57,580 nucleotides of DNA from Candidatus Anoxychlamydiales bacterium (GCA_011065125.1 JAAKFI010000005.1:1-57580), one strand, 5' to 3'. Positions 25,349 through 34,606 are shown, counted from the stretch's first letter. Numbers and translations are program-made. Notes: a model not told the origin generated them from the letters alone.

Positions 25349-26368
25349 ATGTTAGTATTAGGTATTGAAAGTACATGTGATGAAACAGCAGCTTCTGTTG
25401 TTGAAGATGGTGTTAAAATCCTATCAAATGTTATATCCTCACAGGTAGATTTACATAAAAAATATGGTGGAGTTTTCCCAGAGCTTGCATGCAGAGCACA
25501 TATTGATATGATCTTACCTGTAATAGATGAAGCTATAAAAAAAGCAAATGTTACAATCAATGATATAGATTTAATTTCTGTAGCTCAAGGACCTGGGTTA
25601 TTAGGCGCTCTTCTTATTGGTTTAAATACTACAAAAGCACTATCTTTTTCTACTAGCATCCCATATATAGGAGTCAATCACATTGAAGCTCATTTATATG
25701 CTGCAATGATGGAAGGTAATAAAAACATTTTTCCATCGTTGGGGGTTGTAATATCTGGCGGACATACTATGTTACTTAAAATAAACAGCATTGGATCCTA
25801 TGAAAAAATTGGAACTACAATAGATGACGCTATTGGCGAGTGCTTTGATAAGGTAGCAAATATTCTAGATCTATCCTATCCAGGTGGACCTGAAGTTGAA
25901 AAACTAGCCAAAGATGGAGACCTCTCAAAATATAATTTTAATGTTGGAAGGGATAAAAATTCAAAATTCAACTTTTCATTTAGCGGTCTTAAAACTAAAA
26001 TTTTATATACAGTAAAAGGCAACCGAGCAAAAAAGAACTTTCCAACGCTTATTAAAGAAGAAGAGAAAAAGCATATAGCAGCTTCTTTTCAAAATACAGT
26101 CTTTGAAGATTTAATTAGTAAAGCATCTCTTGCTTGTAAAACCTTTAATTTAAAAGCTATTTATTTTGGTGGTGGAGTATCTAATAGCAAAACATTAAGA
26201 GCGTTAGTACAAAATAAAAATTTGAATATTCCTATATATTTTCCAAACTTTGGTCTAAGTTTAGATAACGCTGCTATGATAGCAGGACTGGGATATCATA
26301 AATATACCGAAAAAAAATCATCTGATCCATTAGATCTAATTGCAAAAACTTCTTATAGTAAATTTTGA
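25349..26368 (+). CDS. tsaD: tRNA N6-adenosine threonylcarbamoyltransferase TsaD
   Basis: A 339-residue universal ASKHA-fold protein that transfers the threonylcarbamoyl group to A37 of ANN-decoding tRNAs together with TsaB, TsaE and TsaC. The start is MLVLGIESTCDETAASVVED. The iron ligands are in ELACRAHIDMI and GVNHIEAHLYA, and the nucleotide loop reads VISGGHTMLL. The C-terminal part has YFGGGVSNSKTLRAL and SLDNAAMIAGLG. Length and all motifs are standard. It precedes rpmG by 68 bases; partners tsaB and tsaE are not in the window. Confidence 0.97.
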   Translation: MLVLGIESTCDETAASVVEDGVKILSNVISSQVDLHKKYGGVFPELACRAHIDMILPVIDEAIKKANVTINDIDLISVAQGPGLLGALLIGLNTTKALSFSTSIPYIGVNHIEAHLYAAMMEGNKNIFPSLGVVISGGHTMLLKINSIGSYEKIGTTIDDAIGECFDKVANILDLSYPGGPEVEKLAKDGDLSKYNFNVGRDKNSKFNFSFSGLKTKILYTVKGNRAKKNFPTLIKEEEKKHIAASFQNTVFEDLISKASLACKTFNLKAIYFGGGVSNSKTLRALVQNKNLNIPIYFPNFGLSLDNAAMIAGLGYHKYTEKKSSDPLDLIAKTSYSKF

Positions 26369-26374
26369 TTTCAC

Positions 26375-26402
26375 TTGTTTATTTTTCATAATATGGTATA
26401 AA
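26375..26402 (+). promoter_or_regulatory. Promoter for rpmG and the LolCE/LolD-like genes
   Basis: TTGTTT at 26375-26380, a 16-base spacer and TATAAA at 26397-26402, the latter preceded by TG to make an extended -10 (TGGTATAAA). It begins seven bases after the tsaD stop and 35 bases before the rpmG start. Confidence 0.6.
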
Positions 26403-26436
26403 ATTAGCTTTAAATTTAAAAGAAAGGTATGGAATC

Positions 26437-26598
26437 ATGGCAAAAAAGAAAGAAAGAGAAATAATCAAATTAAAAAACTCAGAAACTAAAGAATGCTACT
26501 GGACAGTAAAAAACAAAAAAAACACTACTGATAAGTTAGAAAGAAAAAAATATTCTAAAAAACTTCGTAAACATATAGTCTTTAAAGAAGCTAAGTAA
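26437..26598 (+). CDS. rpmG: 50S ribosomal protein L33
   Basis: A 53-residue basic protein. It starts MAKKKEREIIKLKNSE, has the strand ECYWTVKNKKNT and ends with RKKYSKKLRKHIVFKEAK, the characteristic KYdP..rkHv.fkE end of L33. The zinc-binding cysteine pairs found in some L33 forms are absent; only one Cys is present, so this is the zinc-free type. AAAGG precedes the ATG at eight bases. It sits 12 bases before the LolCE-like gene, and rpmG followed by this ABC pair is also the order I remember from Chlamydia trachomatis. Confidence 0.93.
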   Translation: MAKKKEREIIKLKNSETKECYWTVKNKKNTTDKLERKKYSKKLRKHIVFKEAK

Positions 26599-26610
26599 AT
26601 AAAAATATAA

Positions 26611-28647
26611 ATGTTCGAGCTAAAGCTTGCTTTAAAATATTTAGTACCAAAAAAAAGAAGATTATCCTCTTCTTTAATATCTTTAATTTCGATATTTGTA
26701 ATAACAATTGTAGTTTGGCTTGTAATTGTATTCTTATCAGTGACCTCCGGAATAGAAAAAAATTGGCTTGATAAATTAACTACAATTAATGCTCCTATTA
26801 GAATATCTCCATCAAATCAATATTTTTCATCCTACTATTATAAAATTGATACCTTATCCTCAAACAGTGACTTTCAATTAAAAACAATTAATGAAAAATT
26901 AAACACCTCAATTTCTGATCCATATGATCCTGAAATGGATATGGAAATCCCCTCATACTTCCCTAAACCAGTATTAGATGAAAATAATAAATTATTGGAT
27001 CCAATAAAAAAAGCAGATGAAATACTATCAAAAATAAAAAAAGAAAAAGCAATTTCTTTTCAAGATTTTGAAGTAAGTTCTGCTATGCTAAGACTCAATC
27101 TTGATAGAATAAGCATTGATCCAAATACTTTAAATAAAGAAGAAAAGTTAAGTTTTTTAACTCAGATGAGTTATGTTTTATCACTTTGTGATGACAACCC
27201 TAAATTAAAATCAATAATTTTACCTTTAAACTCACAAGACATCTTTCAATTAGCTTACAAGGCAAATAGATCATTTGAAAACGCTATAACTGATCAAACA
27301 TCTTTTTTAACATACATTGATAAAAATAGTTTTTCAAAGAATCTAACTTCTATTTTTGAAAATATAAAAATAAAAAAAATTAAAATTTTAAATAATTATA
27401 AAATTGATACAAGCTTTCTTTTAAAAAACAAGGCATACAGCGCTTATTATTCAAGTGATAATTCATCAATATACATAACTAAAAACTCAAAACTTTCAAA
27501 AGGAAAAATTCTATTTGAAAATAATAATTTTATTTTCAAAGACAATAAAAATAAAAAGTTATTAAGTAATGAAAATATTTACATAAAAGATGACAGTTAT
27601 TTAGGTAATAATTTTTTAGTTGATTATAAAAATATAAAAACGATTAAAGATTTAAAAATACTTTGTAAAACAAATAATTTTAAAAAAGATCTTAGAATTC
27701 CTTTTTATAATTTAGATATTTTAGATTTTACATATAAAAATTTAAATGATTCTTCTATTAGTTTATATCAAAAAAATTCAAAAATATCCCTTCCTAAAAT
27801 AGAAGATTTTAATTCTATAATTTTACCTAAAAGTTATAAAAAAAATAATGTTTTAGTGGGTGATAGAGGATATCTATCATATACCACTTTAAGCGCAGCT
27901 TCTTCTCAAGAGATGAGAATACCAATATATGTCGCAGGTTTTTATGATCCAGGGGTATTTCCAATTGGTAATAGATGTATTATTACAGATCCTGAAATTC
28001 CAAGACAAATCAACTCCTTAGTAAATAACATCTCATACGACAACTCCCCTACAAATGGAATATTTGTTTGGCTAAATGACATAAAAAAAACAAATGAAAT
28101 AAAAACTGAGCTTATAAAAGAGTTTAAAGAAGCAAAAATCTTAGATTTTTTTGATATTTCAACTTATAAAGATTTTGAATTTTCAAAAGATATGATGCAG
28201 CAATTTCAAAGTGATAAAACTCTTTTTACCCTAATTGCAATTATTATATTAATAGCAGCATGCTCTAATATAATTTCTATGTTAGTACTTCTTGTAAATG
28301 ACAAGAAAAAAGAAATTGCTATTTTAAGATCAATGGGAACTAGCAAAAAAAGCATTGCTTTAATTTTTGGATTAACTGGAGCTATTACTGGAATAATAAG
28401 CTCACTACTTGGATTTTTATTAGCTGTTTTTACACTTAAAAATTTAAATTTTGTAATAAATATATTATCAAAAATTCAAGGCCACAGCTTCTTTAATGAA
28501 AACTTTTTTGGATCCACCATGCCAAATACTTTAAGTGTTAGTTCTTTAATATTTATAATCGTTACAACTACAGTTTTATCGATTTTAGCAGGATTGGTAC
28601 CTGCTATAAAAGCTACTTTAATAAACCCTTCTAAAACTCTTAGATAA
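26611..28647 (+). CDS. LolC/LolE-like ABC transporter permease
   Basis: A 678-residue FtsX/MacB-fold permease. The first membrane helix lies at residues about 20-46 (LISLISIFVITIVVWLVIVF), a large extracytoplasmic domain of nearly 500 residues follows, and three more helices close the protein: the first after FTLIAIIILIAACSN, then AILRSMGTSKKSI, then two helices ending LAGLVPAIKATLINPSKTLR. In LolCDE this unit extracts lipoproteins from the inner membrane for delivery to LolA. The protein is longer than typical LolC/E (about 400 residues) because of the extracytoplasmic insert. The ATPase follows after one base. No second permease gene is present, so it may act as a homodimer. Confidence 0.85.
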   Translation: MFELKLALKYLVPKKRRLSSSLISLISIFVITIVVWLVIVFLSVTSGIEKNWLDKLTTINAPIRISPSNQYFSSYYYKIDTLSSNSDFQLKTINEKLNTSISDPYDPEMDMEIPSYFPKPVLDENNKLLDPIKKADEILSKIKKEKAISFQDFEVSSAMLRLNLDRISIDPNTLNKEEKLSFLTQMSYVLSLCDDNPKLKSIILPLNSQDIFQLAYKANRSFENAITDQTSFLTYIDKNSFSKNLTSIFENIKIKKIKILNNYKIDTSFLLKNKAYSAYYSSDNSSIYITKNSKLSKGKILFENNNFIFKDNKNKKLLSNENIYIKDDSYLGNNFLVDYKNIKTIKDLKILCKTNNFKKDLRIPFYNLDILDFTYKNLNDSSISLYQKNSKISLPKIEDFNSIILPKSYKKNNVLVGDRGYLSYTTLSAASSQEMRIPIYVAGFYDPGVFPIGNRCIITDPEIPRQINSLVNNISYDNSPTNGIFVWLNDIKKTNEIKTELIKEFKEAKILDFFDISTYKDFEFSKDMMQQFQSDKTLFTLIAIIILIAACSNIISMLVLLVNDKKKEIAILRSMGTSKKSIALIFGLTGAITGIISSLLGFLLAVFTLKNLNFVINILSKIQGHSFFNENFFGSTMPNTLSVSSLIFIIVTTTVLSILAGLVPAIKATLINPSKTLR

Positions 28648-28648
28648 A

Positions 28649-29323
28649 ATGAAAAAAATACTAATCGCTAAATCCATTTTTAAATCTTATACAAGCAACA
28701 AAACTAAAAATATTATTTTAGAAAACATTGATTTAAATGTTTTTGAAAATGAATCAATTGCAATAATGGGAGCATCAGGTGAGGGAAAGACTACCCTTTT
28801 ACATATCTTAGCGGGATTAGAAAATATTGATTTAGGAAATATTGAAATTCTTGGAGAAAAAAAATATAGTAATAAACTCATAAATGAAAAAATTGGATTT
28901 ATATTCCAAAGTTACAATCTATTAAATGATTTAAGTGTAATCGATAACATTTTAATGCCAGCTAAAATAGCAAGAAAAAATATCTCTAAAACTTCCATTT
29001 ACTACAATAGAGCTATAAAAATGCTAGAAGAGATAAATTTAATAAATAAAAAAGATGATTTAGCAATCCACTTATCGGGCGGGGAAAAACAAAGAACTTC
29101 AATTGCAAGAGCTTTTTGTAATAATCCTGAAATTATTTTTGCAGATGAGCCCTCTGGTAATTTAGATAGTAAAAACTCTAAAGTAATTCATGATCTTTTA
29201 ATAAACAGCTGCAAAACTTATAAAAAAACACTAATCTTAGCAACTCACGATCTAGAGCTCGCAAAAATGTGCGATAAAATTTTTCAATTAAAAGATAAAA
29301 AATTAACCTCTTATACTTTTTAA
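28649..29323 (+). CDS. lolD: LolD-like ABC transporter ATP-binding protein
   Basis: A 224-residue ATPase of the MacB/LolD class. Walker A is GASGEGKTTLLH (residues about 40-51), the Q-loop FIFQSYNLLNDLS, the signature HLSGGEKQRTSIARAF, Walker B EIIFADEPSG and the H-loop ATHDLEL. It powers the adjacent permease. The one-base gap to the permease gene implies translational coupling. The assignment to lipoprotein release rather than another MacB-type job rests on the gene pair and on chlamydial gene order. Confidence 0.9.
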   Translation: MKKILIAKSIFKSYTSNKTKNIILENIDLNVFENESIAIMGASGEGKTTLLHILAGLENIDLGNIEILGEKKYSNKLINEKIGFIFQSYNLLNDLSVIDNILMPAKIARKNISKTSIYYNRAIKMLEEINLINKKDDLAIHLSGGEKQRTSIARAFCNNPEIIFADEPSGNLDSKNSKVIHDLLINSCKTYKKTLILATHDLELAKMCDKIFQLKDKKLTSYTF

Positions 29324-29378
29324 TCTACATATAAATTTATAAATTATTTACAATCATCCTTTTTAAAAGGAGAAATCA

Positions 29379-30728
29379 ATGAAAATTTTAATACTTGGAA
29401 CAGGATACGTTGGTTTAGTAACAGGCGCTTGTTTTTCTGAGATGGGACATTTAGTTACATGCTTAGACATTGATGAAGATAAAATTAATAAGTTAAATGA
29501 TGGAATAATACCAATTTACGAACCGGGACTTGAAGAGATAGTAAAGAGAAACAAAAAAAACAAAAGACTTCAATTTACAACTGATTATAAAAAAGCAGTA
29601 GAAAAAAATGATGCTATTTTTATATGCGTTCCAACTCCATCAAATGATGATGGATCTTGTAATTTATCTTTCATAAAAAAAGCTGCCATCTCCATTGCAA
29701 AAAATTTAAATGAATATAAATTAATAATAAATAAGTCAACAGCTCAAGTAGGGACTCTTTTTGAAGTAAGAGAAATAATAAAAAAAGAGTTAACAAGTCT
29801 AAATAAAGAAATAAATTTTGATGTTGCTTCTAACCCTGAGTTTTTAAAAGAAGGCTGTGCTATTACAGATTGCATGAAACCAGATAGAATAGTAATTGGA
29901 ATAGACTCTGATAAAGCTAAAAATATTTTATATGATATATATTCTGCTTTCAATATTAGAAAAGATAAGATAATTACAATGGATATTTTATCATCTGAAA
30001 TGACAAAATATGCAGCAAATGCAATGTTAGCTACTAGAATTTCTTTTATGAATGAGATAGCAACTATTTGTAAAAAAATAAATGCAAATGTAAATAATGT
30101 TAGAAAAGGAATAGGCTCTGATTCTAGAATAGGCTATTCATTTTTATATCCAGGAGTTGGTTACGGAGGATCATGCTTTCCAAAAGATTTAAAAGCGCTT
30201 GCATATATTGCTAAAAAAAATAATGTAAATCCAAAACTTTTAAATGCAGTTGAAGAGATAAATAATGATCAAAAAAAATATTTATCTAAAAACATTGAAA
30301 ATTACTTTAAAAATACAGGCGGAGTAAAAGATAAAACAATTGCAATTTGGGGACTTTCTTTTAAACCTGACACAGATGATATAAGAGAAGCGCCATCTCT
30401 TAATTTAATAAAAGATCTATTAAAAAAAGGAGCTACCTTAAGAGTATTTGATCCTGTTGCAATGGACAATATAAAAAAATACTTTGATAAAGAAAAAAAT
30501 ATTTCTTTTTGTGAAAGTGAAATAGAGGCTGCAAATGGATCCCATGCTATTGCCCTATTAACTGAATGGAAACAATTTAGGTTACTTGATTTCAAATCAA
30601 TTTTAAAAAATCTAAAACACAAAGTTATATTTGATGGTAGAAATCAATACCATCCAATAAAAATGAAAAATTTGGGATTTAATTACATTGGTATTGGAGT
30701 GCCAGATCAAATTCAAAATGAAAAATAA
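29379..30728 (+). CDS. ugd: UDP-glucose 6-dehydrogenase
   Basis: A 449-residue NAD enzyme that oxidises UDP-glucose to UDP-glucuronate. The Rossmann motif opens the protein (LILGTGYVGLVTGACFSEMG), EPGLEEIV and FICVPTPSNDDG follow, then PEFLKEG, and the catalytic cysteine sits in GVGYGGSCFPKDLKAL near residue 265. The C-terminal UDP-binding domain has IWGLSFKPDTDDIREAPS and FDGRNQYHP. A strong AAAAGGAG precedes the ATG. It overlaps ispA by 11 bases and is close to a phosphoglycosyl transferase and galE, indicating nucleotide-sugar supply for a surface glycan. Confidence 0.95.
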   Translation: MKILILGTGYVGLVTGACFSEMGHLVTCLDIDEDKINKLNDGIIPIYEPGLEEIVKRNKKNKRLQFTTDYKKAVEKNDAIFICVPTPSNDDGSCNLSFIKKAAISIAKNLNEYKLIINKSTAQVGTLFEVREIIKKELTSLNKEINFDVASNPEFLKEGCAITDCMKPDRIVIGIDSDKAKNILYDIYSAFNIRKDKIITMDILSSEMTKYAANAMLATRISFMNEIATICKKINANVNNVRKGIGSDSRIGYSFLYPGVGYGGSCFPKDLKALAYIAKKNNVNPKLLNAVEEINNDQKKYLSKNIENYFKNTGGVKDKTIAIWGLSFKPDTDDIREAPSLNLIKDLLKKGATLRVFDPVAMDNIKKYFDKEKNISFCESEIEAANGSHAIALLTEWKQFRLLDFKSILKNLKHKVIFDGRNQYHPIKMKNLGFNYIGIGVPDQIQNEK

Positions 30729-31569
30729 AATTGAAAAAATTAATAATAAATTATCTAATTTATTTGAAGTAGAAAAAAAGCCTCATAAAATTTTATATGA
30801 AGCTATTAATTATTCTATATCTTCAAAAGCTAAAAGACTAAGACCTCTACTTACGCTTTTGATTTGTGAAGCTTATAATGTAAATTTAGATAGCTCAATA
30901 GACGCTTCTATTGCAATAGAGCTGATTCATACATACTCTTTAATACATGATGATCTTCCATGCATGGATGATGATGATTTAAGAAGAGGAAAACCTAGTT
31001 TACATAAAAAATATAATGAATGGCTTGCTATACTTACAGGAGATAGTATTTTAACTTATGCATTTGAGTTGATTTGTAATATAAAAAACTTAAGCCATGA
31101 AAAAAAAATAAAATTAATAAGTTCTTTATCAAAATATGCTGGAAAAGATCATTTAATAGCAGGACAAGTAATAGATTTGATGTCAGAAAATTCTAATATA
31201 AATTTTGAAACATTAAAATTCATGCATGTAAATAAAACGGCATCTTTATTTATTTGTGCAGCGGAATTTGGTGCGATACTTTGTGATGCAACAAAAAGCG
31301 ATTTTGAAAATCTAAAATTATTTGCTTATAATTTAGGTTTAGCCTTTCAAATAAGAGATGATATTTTAGATGAAAATTCTACAACGAAAGATCTTGGAAA
31401 AAAAATAAAAAGTGATATTAAAAAAAATAAATCTACAGCTCTTACTATACTAGGCTTAGAAAAAGCCAAAAACTTGGAGAAAGAATTATATGATTTAGCA
31501 TATAATCACTTATCTAAGCTTTCTATTAATACACAATCATTAAATGACTTTATAAAGATTTTGAAATAA
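30718..31569 (+). CDS. ispA: Polyprenyl (farnesyl/geranylgeranyl) diphosphate synthase
   Basis: A 283-residue trans-prenyltransferase that condenses isopentenyl with allylic diphosphates. The first aspartate-rich motif is DDLPCMDDDDLRRGKPSLH and the second is FQIRDDILDENSTTKDLGKK; AKRLRPLLTLL and HTYSLIHDDLP complete the substrate site. The length and the two-residue insert in the first motif fit the bacterial IspA type. A frame opens upstream at a TTG (30688), but the ATG at 30718, overlapping the ugd stop, fits the family start better. It uses precursors from the MEP pathway, whose first enzyme dxs is also in this window. Confidence 0.92.
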   Translation: MKNKIEKINNKLSNLFEVEKKPHKILYEAINYSISSKAKRLRPLLTLLICEAYNVNLDSSIDASIAIELIHTYSLIHDDLPCMDDDDLRRGKPSLHKKYNEWLAILTGDSILTYAFELICNIKNLSHEKKIKLISSLSKYAGKDHLIAGQVIDLMSENSNINFETLKFMHVNKTASLFICAAEFGAILCDATKSDFENLKLFAYNLGLAFQIRDDILDENSTTKDLGKKIKSDIKKNKSTALTILGLEKAKNLEKELYDLAYNHLSKLSINTQSLNDFIKILK

Positions 31570-31648
31570 TTTTTAAAAAAAAATCAAATATTTCTAACCC
31601 TAAAGTAAATTATATAAAAAATATTAATACTTTGTTAGAATCAAAACC

Positions 31649-32326
31649 ATGCTAAACTTTAATAAAAGAAATTACAGATATCCTATTAAACACAAACCTA
31701 TAAAAAGGATCTTTGATATATTTTTTTGTATATTTATTGTAGTTTTATTACTTCCTTTGTATCTAATAATATCGTTAATTATTTTATTTTCTACTAAAGG
31801 ACCAATTTTTTATATTTCCAAAAGACTTGGTAGAGGTGGAGTAATTATAAATTGCATAAAATTCAGAACCATGCACACAAATGCAGATCAAAAGTTAAAA
31901 GACCTTTTAAATAAAAATATTGCTTTAAAAAAAGAGTGGAGAAAATTTCAAAAATTAAAAAAGGATCCAAGAATTACTAAAATTGGTCAATTTCTAAGAA
32001 AAACATCCTTAGATGAACTTCCTCAATTTTTCAATGTTTTAAAAGGAGATCTTAGTATTGTTGGCCCTAGACCTTTTGTTTTAATGGGTCCTGTTAATGA
32101 ATTTGATAAAGAGATAAAAATTTATCTAAAAGATAAAACTAAAAAAATACTATCAATTAGGCCTGGGATTACTGGACTCTGGCAAGTATCAGGAAGAAGT
32201 GAAATCACAATAGAAGAAAGACTTAAAATAGAAGAAAACTACATTGACACTCAATCTTTTTTTAAAGATCTATATTTAATTTTAAAAACTATAAAAATTA
32301 TATTTTTTCCAAAAGGTGCTTTTTAA
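31649..32326 (+). CDS. Undecaprenyl-phosphate phosphoglycosyl transferase (monotopic PGT family)
   Basis: A 225-residue bacterial sugar transferase. One hydrophobic membrane-inserted segment (IFFCIFIVVLLLPLYLIISL, residues about 26-45) precedes the catalytic region with GPIFYISKRLGRGG, IKFRTMHTNADQKL, then RKTSLDELPQFFNVLKGDLS and IVGPRPFV, ending GLWQVSGRSE. Such enzymes move a sugar-1-phosphate from UDP-sugar onto undecaprenyl phosphate and start a glycan repeat. It lacks the extra N-terminal helices of large WbaP/WcaJ proteins and resembles the minimal PglC/EpsL form. The stop touches the galE start, so the two are coupled. Confidence 0.92.
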   Translation: MLNFNKRNYRYPIKHKPIKRIFDIFFCIFIVVLLLPLYLIISLIILFSTKGPIFYISKRLGRGGVIINCIKFRTMHTNADQKLKDLLNKNIALKKEWRKFQKLKKDPRITKIGQFLRKTSLDELPQFFNVLKGDLSIVGPRPFVLMGPVNEFDKEIKIYLKDKTKKILSIRPGITGLWQVSGRSEITIEERLKIEENYIDTQSFFKDLYLILKTIKIIFFPKGAF

Positions 32327-33321
32327 TGAGCCAAAATATAATAGTAACTGGCGGAGCTGGGTATATTGGCTCTCATATGTGTAAAGTACTAAAAGAAAAA
32401 AACTATCATCCTATTACAATAGATAATTTATCAACTGGCCATAAAGAATCAGTAAAATATGGTGATTTTATACAAGGTGATATAAAAGATTATGATCTTT
32501 TAATTGATACTTTTAAAAAATATAATCCGATAGGTGTAATGCATTTTGCAGCATGCGCAATCGTCTCTGAATCTATGGAAGATCCAAAAAAATATTATTC
32601 GAATAATACTTCAAATACCATTAACTTATTAAATGCAATGATTGAAGCTAATATTAAAAATATAATATTTTCATCAACTTGCGCAACTTATGGAATTCCA
32701 CAATTCACTCCCTTAACTGAAGATCACCCAACAAATCCTATATCTCCTTATGGACAATCCAAACTTATGATTGAAAAGATCTTAAAAGATTATTCAAAAG
32801 CATACTCTTTAAACTATGCAGCGCTTAGATATTTTAATGCAGCTGGTGCTGATATAGATTTAGATATTGGTGAAAAACATGAAATGGAAACACATTTAAT
32901 ACCAATTGCAATTGAAACCGCTTTAAATGTAAGAGATATTTTAAATGTCTATGGCTGTGATTTTGAAACAAAAGATAAAACAGCAATAAGAGATTATATT
33001 CATGTTTTAGATTTAGCATCTGCTCATATTAAAGCACTAGAATATATTCAAAAAAACAATAAAAGCATCACTTTAAATTTAGGTACTGAAAATGGTTTTT
33101 CTGTTCTTGAAGTTGTAGATATGGTTGAAAAAATATCTGGTAAAAAACTAAAAATTAAGTTAACAAATAAAAGAGAAGGCGATCCGGCTAAACTATTTGC
33201 AAATGCAAATTTAGCTAAAAAACTTTTAAATTGGGAATTAAAACATTCCTCTTTAGAAACAATAGTAAATACGGCATATAGATGGCATCAAAAACAACAG
33301 AAAGTAGTTTTAAAGAAGTAA
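32326..33321 (+). CDS. galE: UDP-glucose 4-epimerase
   Basis: A 331-residue extended short-chain dehydrogenase interconverting UDP-glucose and UDP-galactose (or the N-acetyl forms). NAD binding is VTGGAGYIGSH (residues 6-16). DNLSTGH and the catalytic triad follow, with SSTCATYG and SPYGQSKLMIEK (Tyr-x3-Lys near residue 142). RDYIHVLDLASAH and NLGTENGFSVLEV complete the family pattern. It starts with the last base of the phosphoglycosyl transferase and its end overlaps the membrane-protein gene by 40 bases. It supplies galactose or GalNAc donor for the glycan cluster. Confidence 0.95.
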   Translation: MSQNIIVTGGAGYIGSHMCKVLKEKNYHPITIDNLSTGHKESVKYGDFIQGDIKDYDLLIDTFKKYNPIGVMHFAACAIVSESMEDPKKYYSNNTSNTINLLNAMIEANIKNIIFSSTCATYGIPQFTPLTEDHPTNPISPYGQSKLMIEKILKDYSKAYSLNYAALRYFNAAGADIDLDIGEKHEMETHLIPIAIETALNVRDILNVYGCDFETKDKTAIRDYIHVLDLASAHIKALEYIQKNNKSITLNLGTENGFSVLEVVDMVEKISGKKLKIKLTNKREGDPAKLFANANLAKKLLNWELKHSSLETIVNTAYRWHQKQQKVVLKK

Positions 33322-33839
33322 TATTTTTATTTTTTTTAACAGTATTTTATACTTTTTTTTTAAATAAACATTTACATTTTATAAAGCTTATTTATTTCGC
33401 ACCTTTTATTACTTTAATATTTTATAAAACATCAATTTATACATCACTTTGGCTAAGTATTATCTGTGGATTAATTATCGATCTTTTTTCTTCTTCTTAC
33501 TTTGGACTCAATGCTATTTGCTATAGTGCAACTACAATATTTTTATATAATGAAAAAAAATATTTTTCTTATAAAAATATAAATATATTTATTTTTACAA
33601 CTATTTATTCATTTATATTTTCTATGTTCTATCCCCTTTCTTTATTTATTTTTGAAAAAGGAATTAAAATTACTTTAAAATGGATGATAAGTGATCTGGT
33701 AATAATGCCTTTAACGGATGGGGCCTATGCATTTTTATTATTTTCACTACCCTTAATTTTATTACAAAAAACTAAAACAATTAAACTACAAAATTTATGG
33801 AAAAGATTCAAAAGAAAGAGTTTTCGAAGATCACAATAG
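33282..33839 (+). CDS. Integral membrane protein, MreD-like
   Basis: A 185-residue protein with about five hydrophobic helices. The stretch LSIICGLIIDLFSSSYFGLNA matches the MreD hallmark (a Gly-x-x-x-Asp followed by a small-residue turn and FGlna), and the overall size fits MreD, the membrane partner of the MreBC rod-shape complex. It is not next to mreB or mreC here and it overlaps galE by 40 and suhB by 43 bases, so the start is uncertain; a later in-frame start would shorten the overlap. In chlamydiae MreB organises septal peptidoglycan, so an MreD homologue would be meaningful. The assignment is by pattern only. Confidence 0.55.
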   Translation: MASKTTESSFKEVIFLFFLTVFYTFFLNKHLHFIKLIYFAPFITLIFYKTSIYTSLWLSIICGLIIDLFSSSYFGLNAICYSATTIFLYNEKKYFSYKNINIFIFTTIYSFIFSMFYPLSLFIFEKGIKITLKWMISDLVIMPLTDGAYAFLLFSLPLILLQKTKTIKLQNLWKRFKRKSFRRSQ

Positions 33840-34606
33840 TTGCAATAGATGCAGCTATAATTGCAGGTGATCTTTTAAAAAAAGGTTTTTTTACTAAATA
33901 CAAAATTGATAAAAAACAAGGAAAACATAATTTAGTCACTGAATATGATTTTTTATCGGAAAAAACAATAATATCATATATAAAAAAAATATTTCCAACA
34001 CATAGTTTTTTGTCAGAAGAATGTGGTAGAATAAATAACTCTAATGAAGTTATATGGATAATCGATCCTCTTGATGGCACTGTGAATTTCGCACATAAAG
34101 TCCCTATTTTTTCAGTAAGCATTGCAGCTATTGAAAAAAATCAAACTGTATCTGGAGTAATATATCAACCTCTTTCAAATGAGCTTTTTGTAGCTGAGAA
34201 AAACACCGGATCTTTTTTAAATTACAAAAAAATAGAAGTTACACAAACCAAAATGTTAGATGATGCTCTTTTAGCTACTGGTTTCCCATATAATTTTGAT
34301 GAGAACCCAAATCATTGCTTAGATAGATTTTCAAATATTTTAAAAAAGGGACTTCCTATCAGAAGACTTGGATGCGCTTCAATTGATTTAGCATATGTAG
34401 CCAGTGGTATTTTCGATGCATTTTGGGAGACAGGCCTTGGTGCTTGGGATGTTGCAGCTGGTAATTTATTAATTGAAGAAGCGGGTGGTATAATAAGTGA
34501 TTTTGAGAATAAAAAATTTCAAATTAAAGATACAAATAATGCTCTTTTAGCAAGTAATAAAATATTGCACAATGACATTTTAAAGGTTTTAAATGAAAAT
34601 TATTAA
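33797..34606 (+). CDS. suhB: Inositol monophosphatase family protein
   Basis: A 269-residue magnesium-dependent phosphatase. Metal ligands are in FLSEECGR, IIDPLDGTVNFAHKVP and the C-terminal GLGAWDVAAGNLLIEEAGG; the N-terminal region has NLVTEYDFLSEK. Members hydrolyse inositol phosphates, fructose-1,6-bisphosphate, or phosphoadenosine phosphate, and SuhB also binds transcription antitermination complexes in E. coli, so the substrate is open. The start overlaps the preceding membrane-protein gene by 43 bases and the end overlaps folD by 14, giving a tightly packed operon. Confidence 0.88.
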   Translation: MEKIQKKEFSKITIVAIDAAIIAGDLLKKGFFTKYKIDKKQGKHNLVTEYDFLSEKTIISYIKKIFPTHSFLSEECGRINNSNEVIWIIDPLDGTVNFAHKVPIFSVSIAAIEKNQTVSGVIYQPLSNELFVAEKNTGSFLNYKKIEVTQTKMLDDALLATGFPYNFDENPNHCLDRFSNILKKGLPIRRLGCASIDLAYVASGIFDAFWETGLGAWDVAAGNLLIEEAGGIISDFENKKFQIKDTNNALLASNKILHNDILKVLNENY

